DNA of 64,000 bases from Anolis sagrei. Taxonomy: Eukaryota > Chordata > Lepidosauria > Squamata > Anolidae. Position numbers and translations under genes: made by a program. This document shows positions 59,101-64,000 of the stretch, piece by piece (position 1 is the first letter of the stretch; the number at the start of each line of letters is the position of its first letter). The stretch is taken from the NCBI RefSeq assembly GCF_037176765.1, contig NC_090025.1, forward strand, positions 90,479,006 through 90,543,005, given 5' to 3'. Below the pieces are notes generated by a model. It searched no databases, had not been told where the DNA came from, and saw only the letters and a list, made by a program, of their open reading frames with translations.

Positions 59101-62100
59101 TGGTTGAGAAAGGGAAAACAACAGCATGCAGAAACCGTTGTCAATCACATCCGTCTCTCCCCACCCCAGACAATTACAAAGTATGTTACATTTAAAAAAT
59201 AGTTTGAAACATAATGAAACAAAAAATCTTTATTAATCTCTCTGAAATGCTTCGGAGGCTTCTGTTTTGTTTCATACTGCTTCGGAGGGATCCTGTTTCA
59301 ATTAGTAATTTGGAGATTTATGTTAACAAATCATACACTTCTCCGAAATATGAAACAGACCTCCAAAACTTTGCACAGCCATATCAGGAATATATTTTGA
59401 ATTAAATTGGGGATAGGACTTTTGCCTTACGACTGGAAAACTGTTCAACTTTAAAAATTAATATGTCTTTTTATTCCAATTAACATGAAGGGGATAAAGC
59501 TAGACTATAAACCCTCACATCCTTTCAATTAGATGTAAGCATGCTTTCTCTTTCTCTTTGCATTTAGCCCAATGAATTTATGATCTTTTGATCACTAACT
59601 CGTGAAGTGCATTGTGGAATAAGGGCTTCCTTTCCTTTGTTGTCAAAATAGGATAGGCCCCTAAAAGAAATTCCCTCAGGGGATTGATCATTCTTTACCT
59701 TCAAAAGTTCAAAAGTTTGTTTTTAATTTTTGTGGTGTGAAATTTTACCTTGGCTTTTTAATGATGATATTTTAAATTATCTTTTAACGTAATCAAGTTT
59801 GAATGTATGTTAGTTCACTATTATGGGAGTCTTAGGATAGTGATTATTGTCTATTTGTGCATGTTTCTGTTTTTGTTTTTAATGTTGATACGGTCAATGG
59901 ACTAATCAATAAACTTTGCTTGCTTTACCTTCAAAAGTTCAATGAAAATCTCCAAGAATACTGTGTTCTCAAACTACAAGGTCATATTATTAACCTTTTT
60001 GAGTGTCTGAAAAATCCTATTTAAGCAAGTTCAGACCCTTTTCTCTAATATCATCCATGACATTACTGTTAGATGGAAACATAATTTTCCTCTGACTATA
60101 TTTCAGATGATTTAATACAGTGGTTCTCAACCTGGGGTCCCCAGATGTTTTTGGCCTACAACTCCCAGAAATCCCAGCTAGTTTACCAGCTGTTAGGATT
60201 TCTGGGAGTTGTAGTCCAAAAACATCTGGGGACCCCAGGTTGAGAACCACTGATCTAATACCTCTGGGTGTTTTATAGGTCAATCAAGGCGAAGAGCAAA
60301 TTTATGATAGTATCATAAATATTTTGACAATTTCCATAATCTACAGTGTGAAAAAAGTCATTGTTACTCTGAACACTCTTGTGTACAGATCAAAGATGGC
60401 ATATACAAAGCATTTTTCAGCCAATATGGGGGGAAACACCTATTTTTCTATTCCTTCGCTAGGCAAAGTAAGATGAGCAGCAAACCTTTGGAAGTTGTAA
60501 TGGAATTGGTCCATTTTTATCTGTGCATGAATATAACCACACTAAGTGAAAAACAGGTGACAAGTAAGCCATAGGCCTCTCTCAGTTTTGTTTTAGTTCT
60601 TTCGCTCGCCTGCCACAGCTGTACTGTCTGAATCAATGGACGTTACAAAAAGGCAACTTTTTCTCCAAAAACAAGGTGTAGTTTCCCCACCACCTTGTCT
60701 ATAAGTGGAACTCCATTCCTGGAAGCCCTCAGGAATGCAATTCTGCTTATACACAGAATATGCAAGCAGCACCTACAGTGTTTCAAAAGGCAAACCAAAG
60801 GGTTATGTTGCTATAGCAGCAACATCAGGATAAGGTCAGTAACCAACACATCTGATCAACCCGAGAACTCCCACACTTTATATATATGTTAAGAAGTTCT
60901 TAACTATATGAAAATTATTTCAATTTTTTAATTTTGTTGTTTACAGAAACTTTATTTATTTTATTGACAGGAGAAAGACAAGGTTAAAATCAATTCCTTC
61001 ATGTTAGAAAGATACTTACAATCCTCATCAAAAAATGTATACTGTATATGTTTCTTGAAGAACTCCTGAACACATCTGCAGATTTCTTCTTTCTGTTTAG
61101 AGATGTATTCATAGTATTGGGTGTAGTCCCGCTGTGAAATACCTGTTAGGGAAATTATATCAAGTCATCTATAGGTAGTGCAAGATTTCATTGGAGTGTG
61201 AAACTGTTCAAAATAAGAAAGTCATCTGAAACATTTTCTCTGCAATCATTTTTCATAAGAAACTGTTTATTTCATCTTTGACCATAGCTTTGTCCTTGTT
61301 GAAATTAATTTTGTTAGTTTTGGCCCAGCTCTCTAATCTGTTAAGGTCATTTTCAGTTTTGATCCTGTGCTCTGGAGTATTGGCTATCCCTCCTAATTTG
61401 TTATAATCTGCAAACTTGATAAGCATGCTGTAATGAATCCCTTACCTTGGCAAGCTAGCTTAGGCCTAAGAGAGAGGGCCTGGCAAAGTCACTGCATCCA
61501 TTTTGGAGAAGGGAGACGCCATCTTAGGTTAGGTTCTAGTCTTGGAGGGAAAGTTAGACCGCTAGGATTAGTTAGAACAATGGGGGCGGAGCCTAAGTGA
61601 TCTTAAGGAAAAAAAGTGACTTTTAAACTGAGGCTTGAGTTTTCAGATTGCCAGTTTGGAGTTGAGAGTTGCAAACTTGGAAAGGGTGTTAGTGAGAGCA
61701 GTTTAGGGTTCTGAGGAAGGACTTTGGGTCAGTCTTTGGTTTATTATTCAGGATAGTTATAGTAGAAATATAGCTAGAATACTGTGGGGAGCAGCACCCC
61801 GTTAGTGGTCTGTTCTTTTCCTTAAGGAAGGCTAGTTCCGGTTTTGGTTAGATTCCTAAGGGGTTTTTTTTCGTGGGAATTACTTTCAGAGAATCATTTC
61901 CTGAAGTAATTTTCTGTGTTGTAACTTTTAAGACTTGAAACCCAGAAATTTTCAAGATCTCTTCTCAAAATTTGCCACAAGCTTTGTATGTCAGATTTTT
62001 ACTGAAACCATCAAGCATTTGTATCTGAAATATCCAAGTCTGTTCAATAAAAGTTCTTGTTATTTTTACCAACTTATACCAGCCTCAGTGTGAATACCTT

Positions 62101-63854
62101 TGTGGTAAAAGTGTTATTTGAGACAGTTTTTACCAGCCTCACGGAACCCCCTTAGTGACATAGTGTGCTACTGAACAACCTCTCAATAGTACCTCAGCCT
62201 GTTCAGTAGTAATATGGTGGCAGCGGAAACCTTTTAAAGAATCATTTTTAAGTCTCTCAGTTCCAGTGGTTTCTAATTGTTAAATAGACAGTTGGTTTAT
62301 TAACAACCATACTCCCTCTATAATTTGGTGAGCTAGTCTGTAGGAGTGGTGTCATCATTATAATTTGAAGGAGCAGCGGTGTGATTCTTTATAATTTGGT
62401 GGTATAGTGGTTGGATCTTTATACATGCTGTCTAAACCTTCATCCAAGTCATTAATAAAGGTGTTGAACAGTATTGGACACAGGACCGAACCCTTTGGTA
62501 CTCCGCTAGTCACTTTCTTCCAGGATGAAGAGGAACTATTGTTGAGCACCCAATAGAAATACTGTGACAAAAGTAAGAAAGCCAAAGGGATACTGGCTAT
62601 AGCATGTTATATAATCTTGAATTTGAAAATCAAGATGCTTACTGTAGAAACTCATAAAAAACAAACCTTAGAAACCACCATTAATAATCTCACCTATAAG
62701 TTTATTTTCCTTCACAAAACATCTGAATTCTGCCCCAGGAATCAATTCACACCATTTTCGGAGTACAAGCTATTGGAACAAAACAAAATTGGGGGATGAA
62801 AGAAACCAGATAACTATCAATTTGCATAAAAGCACACATTTATAATATCAGCAGTAGTTGATATTATAGTTTTTGAAAAAATGTTTGCTGGAAACAAAGA
62901 GGAACCTGTATTAGTTCATATAATTAACTCTGCAAACTAGCCAAGTTGCTGAAACGCTATGTGAGTGATAATGTCACTCTTCTGTGTGAAAAATGTTTTT
63001 CTAGCCTTCTTAAGAATAAGACCTGCCTGGCGGGGTGGTGGTGTTCTATTCTCTTGATATCCATTTTATCCAGTACCCTGTTTCAACACTGCTCAACCAG
63101 ATTGTTCTATAACAGTGGTTCTCAACCTGGGGTCCCCAGATATTTTTGGCCTACAACTCCCAGAAATCCTAACAGCTGGTAAACTGGACAGGATTTCTGG
63201 GAGTTGTAGGCCCAAAACATCTGGGGACCCCAGGTTGAGAACCACTGTTCTAGAAGTTCATACACAATGCCTGTGGCCTATCATGCCAGTCACCCTGTCC
63301 CCCAGCAACAGCAGTAGCTGCTATTTAGATGGACAGCAGTGACCACTTAAACAGTCAAACACTTTCACATGACATGCAGTACAAAATGAGAGAAAATATG
63401 TTATGCACTGTTAAAAACTCACAAAATGTTTGCCAAAAAACCCCATTTGATTGTTCAGGCTCTTCTCCCTGATTATTTACGGTAATCAGGGAGAGCTTAT
63501 TCAAGGCAAATTCAAATGATGTTTAAGTAGTCCTTTGTGTTTATGTAATGGAGCGCTAGATATCAATAGCGCTATTTAGAGTAAAAGAAAGTGAACATAA
63601 AAGCAAAGCTTTTGGCTAGGACCCAAAGGCATTGTTCTGCTGGAAAACGTATTTGCAGCCTCTCTGGGTACTCCCAAAACTTACTCCAGCAGGATTGAAA
63701 ACCCTCTAGAAGGGCTTTCTGGATGACATAGAGGGCTTTAAAGTGGAGAAGCAGAAGATTTGTTGCCAAAGTGAGACTCGTGTCCAAGTTCAACATGACT
63801 CTTACCTCATATTCAAAACTGGGGTCAGGAGAATCATCATCACAATGGATAAAG
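28828..63854 (-). CDS. CDC123, eIF2 assembly chaperone (3' half of the gene)
   Basis: Seven minus-strand exons encode the last 191 residues of cell division cycle protein 123: 63,806-63,854; 62,694-62,769; 61,020-61,142; 57,840-57,868; 48,598-48,726; 38,343-38,480; 28,828-28,860. All have AG acceptors and GT donors, and the phases join exactly. CDC123 is a cytosolic ATP-grasp protein that binds eIF2-gamma and promotes assembly of the eIF2 heterotrimer, hence translation initiation. Diagnostic stretches are [44 protein letters not shown] (Asp/Asn of the Mg-ATP site) and [14 protein letters not shown]. The human protein has 336 residues, so about 145 N-terminal residues are encoded past the right edge. 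Introns here run from 1.0 to 10.1 kb, swollen by transposons. No break is seen in the coding exons. Confidence 0.96.
28861..29336. other. CDC123 intron, no recognised element
   Basis: This is the acceptor-proximal part of the last intron. Apart from the polypyrimidine tract I see no repeat or gene. Confidence 0.6.
29337..29861 (+). promoter_or_regulatory. CR1-A leader: two promoter monomers with GC boxes and TATA
   Basis: Two monomers start at 29,337 and 29,583, each opening TGGGCTTTCCACAGAAG. Each ends in 43-bp sub-repeats with the GC box GAGGCGGGGCTTCC: three in monomer 1 (29,439, 29,482, 29,525) and two in monomer 2 (29,684, 29,727), where the box is weakened to GAGGAGGGGC. A TATA box, CTATATAAA at about 29,549-29,557, lies 30-35 bp before the start of monomer 2. 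This arrangement resembles mouse L1 promoter monomers. Confidence 0.75.
29862..31124 (+). CDS. CR1-A ORF1, RNA-binding protein with SGNH esterase domain
   Basis: 420 residues, uninterrupted. The N-terminus has a cysteine cluster (SCGMF, then [11 protein letters not shown]) followed by a short coiled coil ([15 protein letters not shown]). Residues from about 255 form the CR1-type SGNH/GDSL esterase: VVGDSLLRG (catalytic Ser, about 259), [10 protein letters not shown] (block III, about 310) and [13 protein letters not shown] (catalytic Asp/His, about 395). ORF1 proteins of CR1 and L2 coat the element RNA; the role of the esterase is not established. A 50-bp gap separates it from ORF2. Confidence 0.9.
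   Translation: MEQTRKLPVSYTSCGMFSFFTLPLLNYICPKCKQITCMEHRIRQLEDRIKTLKGIQELELFLDTTHYTVLDTQPISHQHYGEAQQNSTSDVDNPQAWRNVTLRRTHRTRKPPQNTSAQLQLHNRFQVLTQLSPDQETQHIGEDQNGLDTDQWLILDQCAGDSPDWDNTSQHSHLRNRAGVPSPTIDQVQQEHIQENHRLLDESQWIVLDECTGDVEEEDNTFHLHNSHQQDHFSGDLHTTLHKRGPVIPESKQVLVVGDSLLRGTEAVISRPDGMAREICCLPGAKIHHITQRLTRLLKPYHRPPLMLIHVGTNDTARHTFQKITNDFRALGAKLKECNVQVVFSSLLPVVRHGPTRARKIVQVNDWLRKWCQEERFGFLDHGLLFQEDGLLARDGVHLTQVGKHLFAHRLANLIRRTLN
31175..34024 (+). pseudogene. CR1-A ORF2, endonuclease-reverse transcriptase, broken
   Basis: It starts [14 protein letters not shown]. The endonuclease shows [28 protein letters not shown] and ASDHVLL. The RT shows [36 protein letters not shown] and the catalytic KFADDTKL. 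Against copy B there are three breaks: an in-frame TAG at 32,687-32,689 in place of Trp, an 8-bp loss near 32,953, and a 13-bp loss near 33,543. A 3-bp loss near 33,417 keeps the frame. The insertion is therefore a dead but recent copy. Confidence 0.92.
34116..34848. other. CDC123 intron, no gene seen
   Basis: Mostly unique intron. Near 34,215-34,265 a short LINE-type tail (GCGGGGTACAAATCC with AAATA repeats) can be recognised. Confidence 0.5.
34849..35416. mobile_element. Fold-back MITE with an ATT-rich core
   Basis: The left end ACTGTATATACTCAAGTATA and right end GGCTTATACTTGAGTATATA are inverted repeats, with further inverted matches (CTCGGCTTACACTC and similar). The interior is filled with TTATTATT runs. 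The same end sequence recurs at 54,241. The superfamily is not identified. Confidence 0.6.
35417..36099. other. CDC123 intron, nothing recognised
   Basis: AT-rich intron with no gene or clear repeat. Confidence 0.5.
36100..37730 (+). mobile_element. L1 LINE 3' fragment
   Basis: Degenerate L1 ORF2 C-terminus: [17 protein letters not shown], then [25 protein letters not shown] and the Cys-rich motif with a Trp pair ([12 protein letters not shown], read across a frame change). It is followed by a pyrimidine-rich 3'UTR containing dinucleotide repeats. The copy is 5'-truncated and multiply broken, so it is older than the CR1 copies. Confidence 0.75.
37323..37425. repeat. ~100-bp dinucleotide palindrome
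   Basis: AAAAATGGTGGAAAGAG plus (TG)n(TA)n on the left is mirrored by (CA)n plus CTCTTTCCACCATTTTT on the right, so the whole can fold back on itself around a central TATACACACATACATATA stretch. Confidence 0.9.
37731..38342. other. CDC123 intron flanking exon 38,343-38,480
   Basis: Unique intron ending at the donor of the penultimate coding exon. No repeat recognised. Confidence 0.5.
38343..38480 (-). CDS. CDC123 penultimate coding exon
   Basis: 46 codons, phase 0 at both ends. It includes [16 protein letters not shown] and [20 protein letters not shown], close to the human sequence. The acceptor is TTTTCACCCAAATTAG and the donor CTG/GTAAGT. It is flanked by introns holding oppositely oriented CR1 copies. 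Confidence 0.97.
38722..38997 (+). mobile_element. tRNA-derived SINE with CTCCTGACACGACAAA tail, copy 1
   Basis: The head has an A box (GTGGCGCAGTGGGTTAA) and B box (GGTTCGAATCC, about 38,788). The body has ATGCGGGGACATGAGAGAAG and GTCCCCTGGGCAACGTCC, and the tail is GTTGCTCCTGACACGAC plus A-run. It sits between GAT and ATT microsatellites. The family name was not recalled with certainty. Confidence 0.85.
38998..39038. repeat. (ATT)n microsatellite
   Basis: A pure ATT run joins the tails of two SINEs in opposite orientation. A second run lies at about 39,701-39,741. Confidence 0.95.
39039..39354 (-). mobile_element. Sauria-type tRNA SINE, copy 3
   Basis: Same family as the two satellite copies, but complete to the A-box region: minus-strand head AGCCCCTGGTGGCGCAG, body with TAGATCAATAGGTACTG and BovB-like tail. 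More divergent than the other two. Confidence 0.85.
39355..40344. other. CDC123 intron with ATT repeats
   Basis: ATT-rich patches, partly repeating a CAAA-TGACACAGCAAA motif (39,370-39,520), then unique intron. No gene is seen. Confidence 0.5.
40383..43293 (-). pseudogene. CR1-B ORF2, endonuclease-reverse transcriptase, one frameshift
   Basis: It starts [14 protein letters not shown]. Endonuclease motifs are [28 protein letters not shown] and SDHVLL. After a loss of about 11 bp near 41,798 the frame changes, and the rest is read as [37 protein letters not shown] and KFADDTKL. The C-terminus reads about 17 residues past copy A's stop because of a small indel near 40,435. Confidence 0.93.
43344..44606 (-). 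CDS. CR1-B ORF1, SGNH esterase protein, intact
   Basis: 420 residues, uninterrupted and the same length as copy A's ORF1, which suggests this is the complete form. N-terminal cysteines ([16 protein letters not shown]) and coiled coil are followed by [19 protein letters not shown] and [13 protein letters not shown]. It lies upstream of ORF2 with a 50-nt gap. Expression is not shown, but it lies in sense within a CDC123 intron. Confidence 0.9.
   Translation of the reverse strand: MEQTRNLPVSCTSCGMFSFFTRQLLNYICPKCKQITHMEHRIRQLEDRIKTLKGIQELELFLDTTQHAVLDTQPISHQHYGEAQENITSDVDNPQAWRNVTLRKRHRTRKPPQNTSSQLQLHNRFQILTQLSLDQETQHIQEDQNGLDTDQWLVLDQCEGYSPVWDNTSQHSHLHNHAGVPSPTIDQVQQEHIQENARLLDESQWIVLDECTGGVEEEDNTLHLHNSHQQDHFSGDLHTTIHKRGPANPESKQVLVVGDSLLRGTEAVISRPDGMAREICCLPGAKIHYITQRLTRLLKPHHRPPLMLIHVGTNDTARHTVQKITNDFRALGTKLKQCNVQVVFSSLLPVIKHGPTRARKIVQVNDWLRKWCQEERFGFLDHGLLFQEDGLLARDGVHLTQVGKHLFAHRLANLIRRTLN
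44607..45152 (-). promoter_or_regulatory. CR1-B leader with promoter monomers
   Basis: 43-bp units (minus strand: GAGAGGCGGAGCTCTCTG, then TTTAAAAATTAACTGC) occur four times next to ORF1 (44,709-44,870) and about three times at the outer edge (45,030-45,150). Between them lies a spacer with TATATAAACC (about 44,995-45,006) and the CCACAGAAGTTGAGGAAGC segment. The 5' end falls inside a unit. Confidence 0.7.
45183..46090. mobile_element. Unclassified interspersed repeat
   Basis: It starts CTAGCTGTCCCCGGCCAC and contains an ATCT microsatellite (about 45,430-45,472). Its right part repeats AGAATGCTCTTTGATTG / TAGGTGAACTACAACTCCC, shared with 28,094 and 52,905. This is a squamate repeat family I cannot name; no coding capacity is seen. 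Confidence 0.5.
46091..46995. other. CDC123 intron, nothing recognised
   Basis: Unique intron with a short TATATA run at the left and a small inverted repeat AACCACTA / TAGTGGTT at 46,916-46,939. Confidence 0.5.
46996..47585. mobile_element. Non-autonomous DNA element with terminal inverted repeats
   Basis: The left end AGGCCCATTCTACACTGCC and right end CAGTGTAGAAGGGGCCT are inverted repeats. The interior has repeated TTTCTGATTGGCCAGCC units and ATAATCCAG motifs, and a SINE is inserted at 47,223. A related fragment follows at 47,645-47,765. Confidence 0.6.
47223..47495 (+). mobile_element. tRNA-derived SINE with CTCCTGACACGACAAA tail, copy 2
   Basis: Same family as the SINE at 38,722: head GAGCCCCTGGTGGCGCAG, B box degenerate (GATTTGAATCCGGG), the same body motifs and the tail CTCCTGACACGAC plus A-run. 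Confidence 0.85.
47766..47991. other. CDC123 intron, nothing recognised
   Basis: AT-rich intron without a recognisable element. Confidence 0.4.
47992..48545 (-). mobile_element. LINE 3'-end fragment, L2-like
   Basis: On the minus strand it ends GGTGGCGGGGTATAAATT with an ATT tail, and upstream has GAGAGAGGGCCTTCTAGG and CCCGACTCTGGAACTCC. This is a 5'-truncated 3'UTR with no coding region, and it ends only about 50 bp from a CDC123 exon. Confidence 0.55.
48598..48726 (-). CDS. CDC123 exon with the ATP-grasp WLIDFNPF motif
   Basis: 43 codons, phase 0 at both ends: [28 protein letters not shown] and a variable acidic stretch. The Asp and Asn of LIDFN belong to the Mg-nucleotide site of this family. 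The acceptor is TTCTTCTGCAG and the donor CTG/GTAAGA. Confidence 0.97.
48962..49425 (-). mobile_element. Composite SINE: tRNA-like head with L2-like tail
   Basis: Minus-strand head GTGGTGCAGCTGGCTGG with B-box-like GGTCATGAGTTTGAAGCC, and a tail CAGGGTGAGAAGGGCAG ending in TAAATAAATA. The same tail type lies at 24,612. Confidence 0.55.
49426..50081. other. CDC123 intron, nothing recognised
   Basis: Unique intron, no gene or clear repeat. Confidence 0.5.
50082..50167. repeat. Perfect ~86-bp ATT/AAT palindrome
   Basis: ATAAAAGAATCATATAAT leads into AAT repeats that switch to ATT repeats and close with TTATATGATTCTTTTAT. Because the non-repetitive arms also match, this is a true fold-back and not only a microsatellite. 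Confidence 0.9.
51960..52225 (-). mobile_element. CR1 3'-tail fragments nested in the hAT
   Basis: Two short degenerate CR1 ends on the minus strand, the clearer one at 52,086-52,225 (TTCATAGTTGGGAGAGACC, CATCCAGTCCCACCCC, AAGATGGCCATCCAGCCCC on the plus strand). They match the 3' end seen in copies A and B but are much more diverged. Confidence 0.6.
52230..52531. mobile_element. MITE nested in the hAT
   Basis: GGGCCCTTCCACACAGC (52,230-52,246) and GCTGTGTGGAAGGGCCC (52,515-52,531) are perfect 17-bp inverted repeats enclosing imperfect inverted copies of GGGTTATCTGA-type motifs. It resembles the element at 46,996 in motif style. No coding region. Confidence 0.8.
52905..53420. repeat. 147-bp tandem repeat nested in the hAT
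   Basis: GTTGCAGGTGAACTATAAAT recurs at 52,911, 53,058 and 53,205, an exact 147-bp period, followed by a more diverged unit. The motifs are shared with 28,094 and 45,590. Confidence 0.85.
54241..54440. mobile_element. MITE fragment related to 34,849-35,416
   Basis: It starts ACCGTATATACTCAAGTATA and has AAGCCGACCCAAATATAAG and GGTGAGAAATGCAGC. Only one end is clear. Confidence 0.55.
54441..54699. other. CDC123 intron with an L2-like tail remnant
   Basis: GGGGACTCAGGCTGAC and GGCAAACATTCAATACC (54,580-54,625) resemble the element at 48,962-49,080. The rest is unassigned. Confidence 0.4.
54700..54975. repeat. ~100-bp tandem repeat, three copies
   Basis: Units carry CTCTATATATGTG, GCATTTCCCC and AATATTTGCAAGCCCTA followed by TATATCTAT runs. 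Three degenerate copies are visible. Confidence 0.7.
54976..56589. other. CDC123 intron, mostly unique
   Basis: No gene is recognised. Small features are a direct duplication AGTCTTCTCTGCTTCTAAT (55,382-55,420) and a C-rich run (about 56,541-56,575). Confidence 0.5.
56590..57364 (+). mobile_element. L1 LINE 3' end with G-rich tail and poly(A)
   Basis: The plus strand encodes the L1 ORF2 C-terminus: [18 protein letters not shown]-like motif, [32 protein letters not shown], then a stop near 57,129. A G-rich tract (57,147-57,206) and an A-rich end (57,345-57,364) follow. Strongly 5'-truncated, with a few breaks. Confidence 0.8.
57365..57839. other. CDC123 intron, nothing recognised
   Basis: Unique intron with a short direct duplication GAAGGAATAAATATC (57,399-57,435). 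It ends at the donor of the 29-nt exon. Confidence 0.5.
57840..57868 (-). CDS. CDC123 29-nt micro-exon
   Basis: It completes a Phe codon and encodes VFDVYRDSV, matching VFDIYRDSR of human CDC123. The acceptor is TTTCTTTCCAG and the donor GTG/GTAAGA. It enters in phase 1 and leaves in phase 0, as its neighbours require. The last residue is Val where human has Arg. Confidence 0.93.
57869..58261. other. CDC123 intron, nothing recognised
   Basis: Unique intron between the micro-exon and a CR1 fragment. Confidence 0.4.
58262..58946 (-). mobile_element. CR1 fragment holding only the endonuclease part of ORF2
   Basis: Minus-strand CR1 ORF2 from [13 protein letters not shown] to [13 protein letters not shown], about 225 residues, fully open, with [30 protein letters not shown]. 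Leader, RT and the CR1 3' end are all absent. Confidence 0.9.
58947..60117. other. CDC123 intron, nothing recognised
   Basis: AT-rich unique intron. No gene or clear repeat. Confidence 0.5.
60118..60252. mobile_element. hAT-type fold-back MITE, copy 1 (135 bp)
   Basis: CAGTGGTTCTCAACCTGG at one end and CCAGGTTGAGAACCACTG at the other; the whole element folds into one hairpin (GATTTCTGGGAGTTGTAG inside). Flanks ATTTAATA and ATCTAATA form an 8-bp duplication with one mismatch. Confidence 0.92.
60253..61019. other. CDC123 intron, nothing recognised
   Basis: Unique intron up to the donor at 61,019. Confidence 0.5.
61020..61142 (-). CDS. CDC123 exon [11 protein letters not shown]
   Basis: 123 nt; completes Gly, then [34 protein letters not shown] and TFFDED, ending one base into the next codon. 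The acceptor is CCCTAACAG and the donor GATT/GTAAGT. Close to the human sequence with no gap. Confidence 0.97.
61285..62560 (-). mobile_element. CR1 RT fragment split by an LTR fossil
   Basis: CR1 ORF2 sequence at about 61,285-61,428 (around the KFADDTKL region) continues without loss at 62,424-62,560 (around [11 protein letters not shown]). The interruption is the 995-bp LTR-type element. More diverged than copies A and B. Confidence 0.85.
61429..62423 (+). mobile_element. Fossil LTR-retroelement piece: LTR plus leader
   Basis: It begins TGTAATGAATCCC, has AATAAA at 62,046-62,051, and after the LTR-like part (about 61,429-62,214) shows a primer-binding-like TGGTGGCAGCGG at 62,215-62,226, followed by about 200 bp with three TATAATTTG-type motifs. 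The 5-bp direct repeat CATGC flanks it (61,424-61,428 and 62,424-62,428). No coding domain is present, so it is an incomplete, non-coding remnant. The family is probably Ty3/Gypsy-like or ERV-like. It is younger than the CR1 fragment it interrupts. Confidence 0.6.
62694..62769 (-). CDS. CDC123 exon [12 protein letters not shown]
   Basis: 76 nt: [25 protein letters not shown] and the first base of Gly. The acceptor is TGTTCCAATAG and the donor ATAG/GTGAGA. It matches the human protein residue for residue over its readable length. Confidence 0.97.
62770..63112. other. CDC123 intron, nothing recognised
   Basis: Unique intron between an exon acceptor and a MITE. Confidence 0.4.
63113..63247. mobile_element. 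hAT-type fold-back MITE, copy 2 (135 bp)
   Basis: Same family and length as the copy at 60,118. Flanks TTCTATAA and TTCTAGAA form an 8-bp duplication with one mismatch. Confidence 0.92.
63248..63805. other. CDC123 intron with a perfect 12-bp hairpin
   Basis: TCTCCCTGATTA and TAATCAGGGAGA (63,464-63,494) form a perfect stem with a 7-base loop. Otherwise nothing is recognised. Confidence 0.6.
63806..63854 (-). CDS. CDC123 exon [11 protein letters not shown]
   Basis: 49 nt encoding [16 protein letters not shown] after a split codon. The acceptor is CTTTCTCTTGCAG and the donor GAG/GTAAGA. Human has FIHCTDDSPDPCIEYE. This is the most 5' exon in the window; the upstream exons are past 64,000. Confidence 0.96.
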
Positions 63855-64000
63855 CTGCAAGAGAAAGCATCTGTATTAATTTTCCCCATTTGTTTATTTT
63901 TAAGGCAAGTAGCATGGGCAACTAATATGAAAAATTCTCACTGATGCAATTCTGTAAAACATTAACTAAGAAAGCCAAGATATGAAAAATGGTGAGCCAC
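63855..64000. other. CDC123 intron at the window edge
   Basis: Intron only; no further exon before the end of the window. Confidence 0.6.

Overview
The window looks like subtelomeric DNA of a squamate reptile, most likely a lizard. The evidence is the repeat set: BovB and CR1 LINEs, Sauria-type tRNA SINEs whose tail resembles BovB, L1, and hAT elements with SPIN-like ends. It also holds one vertebrate gene with conserved exons. Nothing prokaryotic is present.

Layout. Positions 1-21,955 are a telomere-like satellite: degenerate CCCTAA hexamers, always on the + strand, broken every few tens of bases by a conserved box containing GGTCAGACC. Inside it sit two copies of one Sauria SINE insertion (1,714 and 12,168), a complete LINE with an uninterrupted reading frame, 5' leader and target-site duplication (15,144-19,057, minus strand), and an LTR-like fossil (20,530-21,272). 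A second satellite of about 86 bp follows (21,956-22,850, with an inverted junction), then a third of 87 bp (22,851-28,642) interrupted by BovB pieces.

From 28,643 to the right end the window is the 3' half of CDC123 on the minus strand, the eIF2-assembly ATP-grasp chaperone. Seven coding exons are visible, encoding the last 191 residues, with splice sites and reading phases that agree throughout. The 5' exons lie beyond position 64,000. The poly(A) signal is only about 35 bp from the edge of the third satellite, so CDC123 is the last gene before the repeats.

The introns are filled with nested repeats: two nearly complete CR1 elements in opposite orientation on either side of the penultimate exon, L1 ends, SINEs, a jockey-like LINE split by a 2.7-kb hAT element, fold-back MITEs, an LTR fossil inside a CR1 fragment, and two long perfect palindromes.

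Most worth following up: a candidate HDV-like self-cleaving ribozyme at the first bases of the LINE embedded in telomere-like repeats; the promoter monomers of the CR1 leaders; the inverted CR1 pair that could drive back-splicing of a CDC123 exon; satellite sequence trapped inside a BovB copy; and the satellite edge lying at the CDC123 cleavage site. Boundaries, identities and families were judged by eye; no alignment or database search was run.
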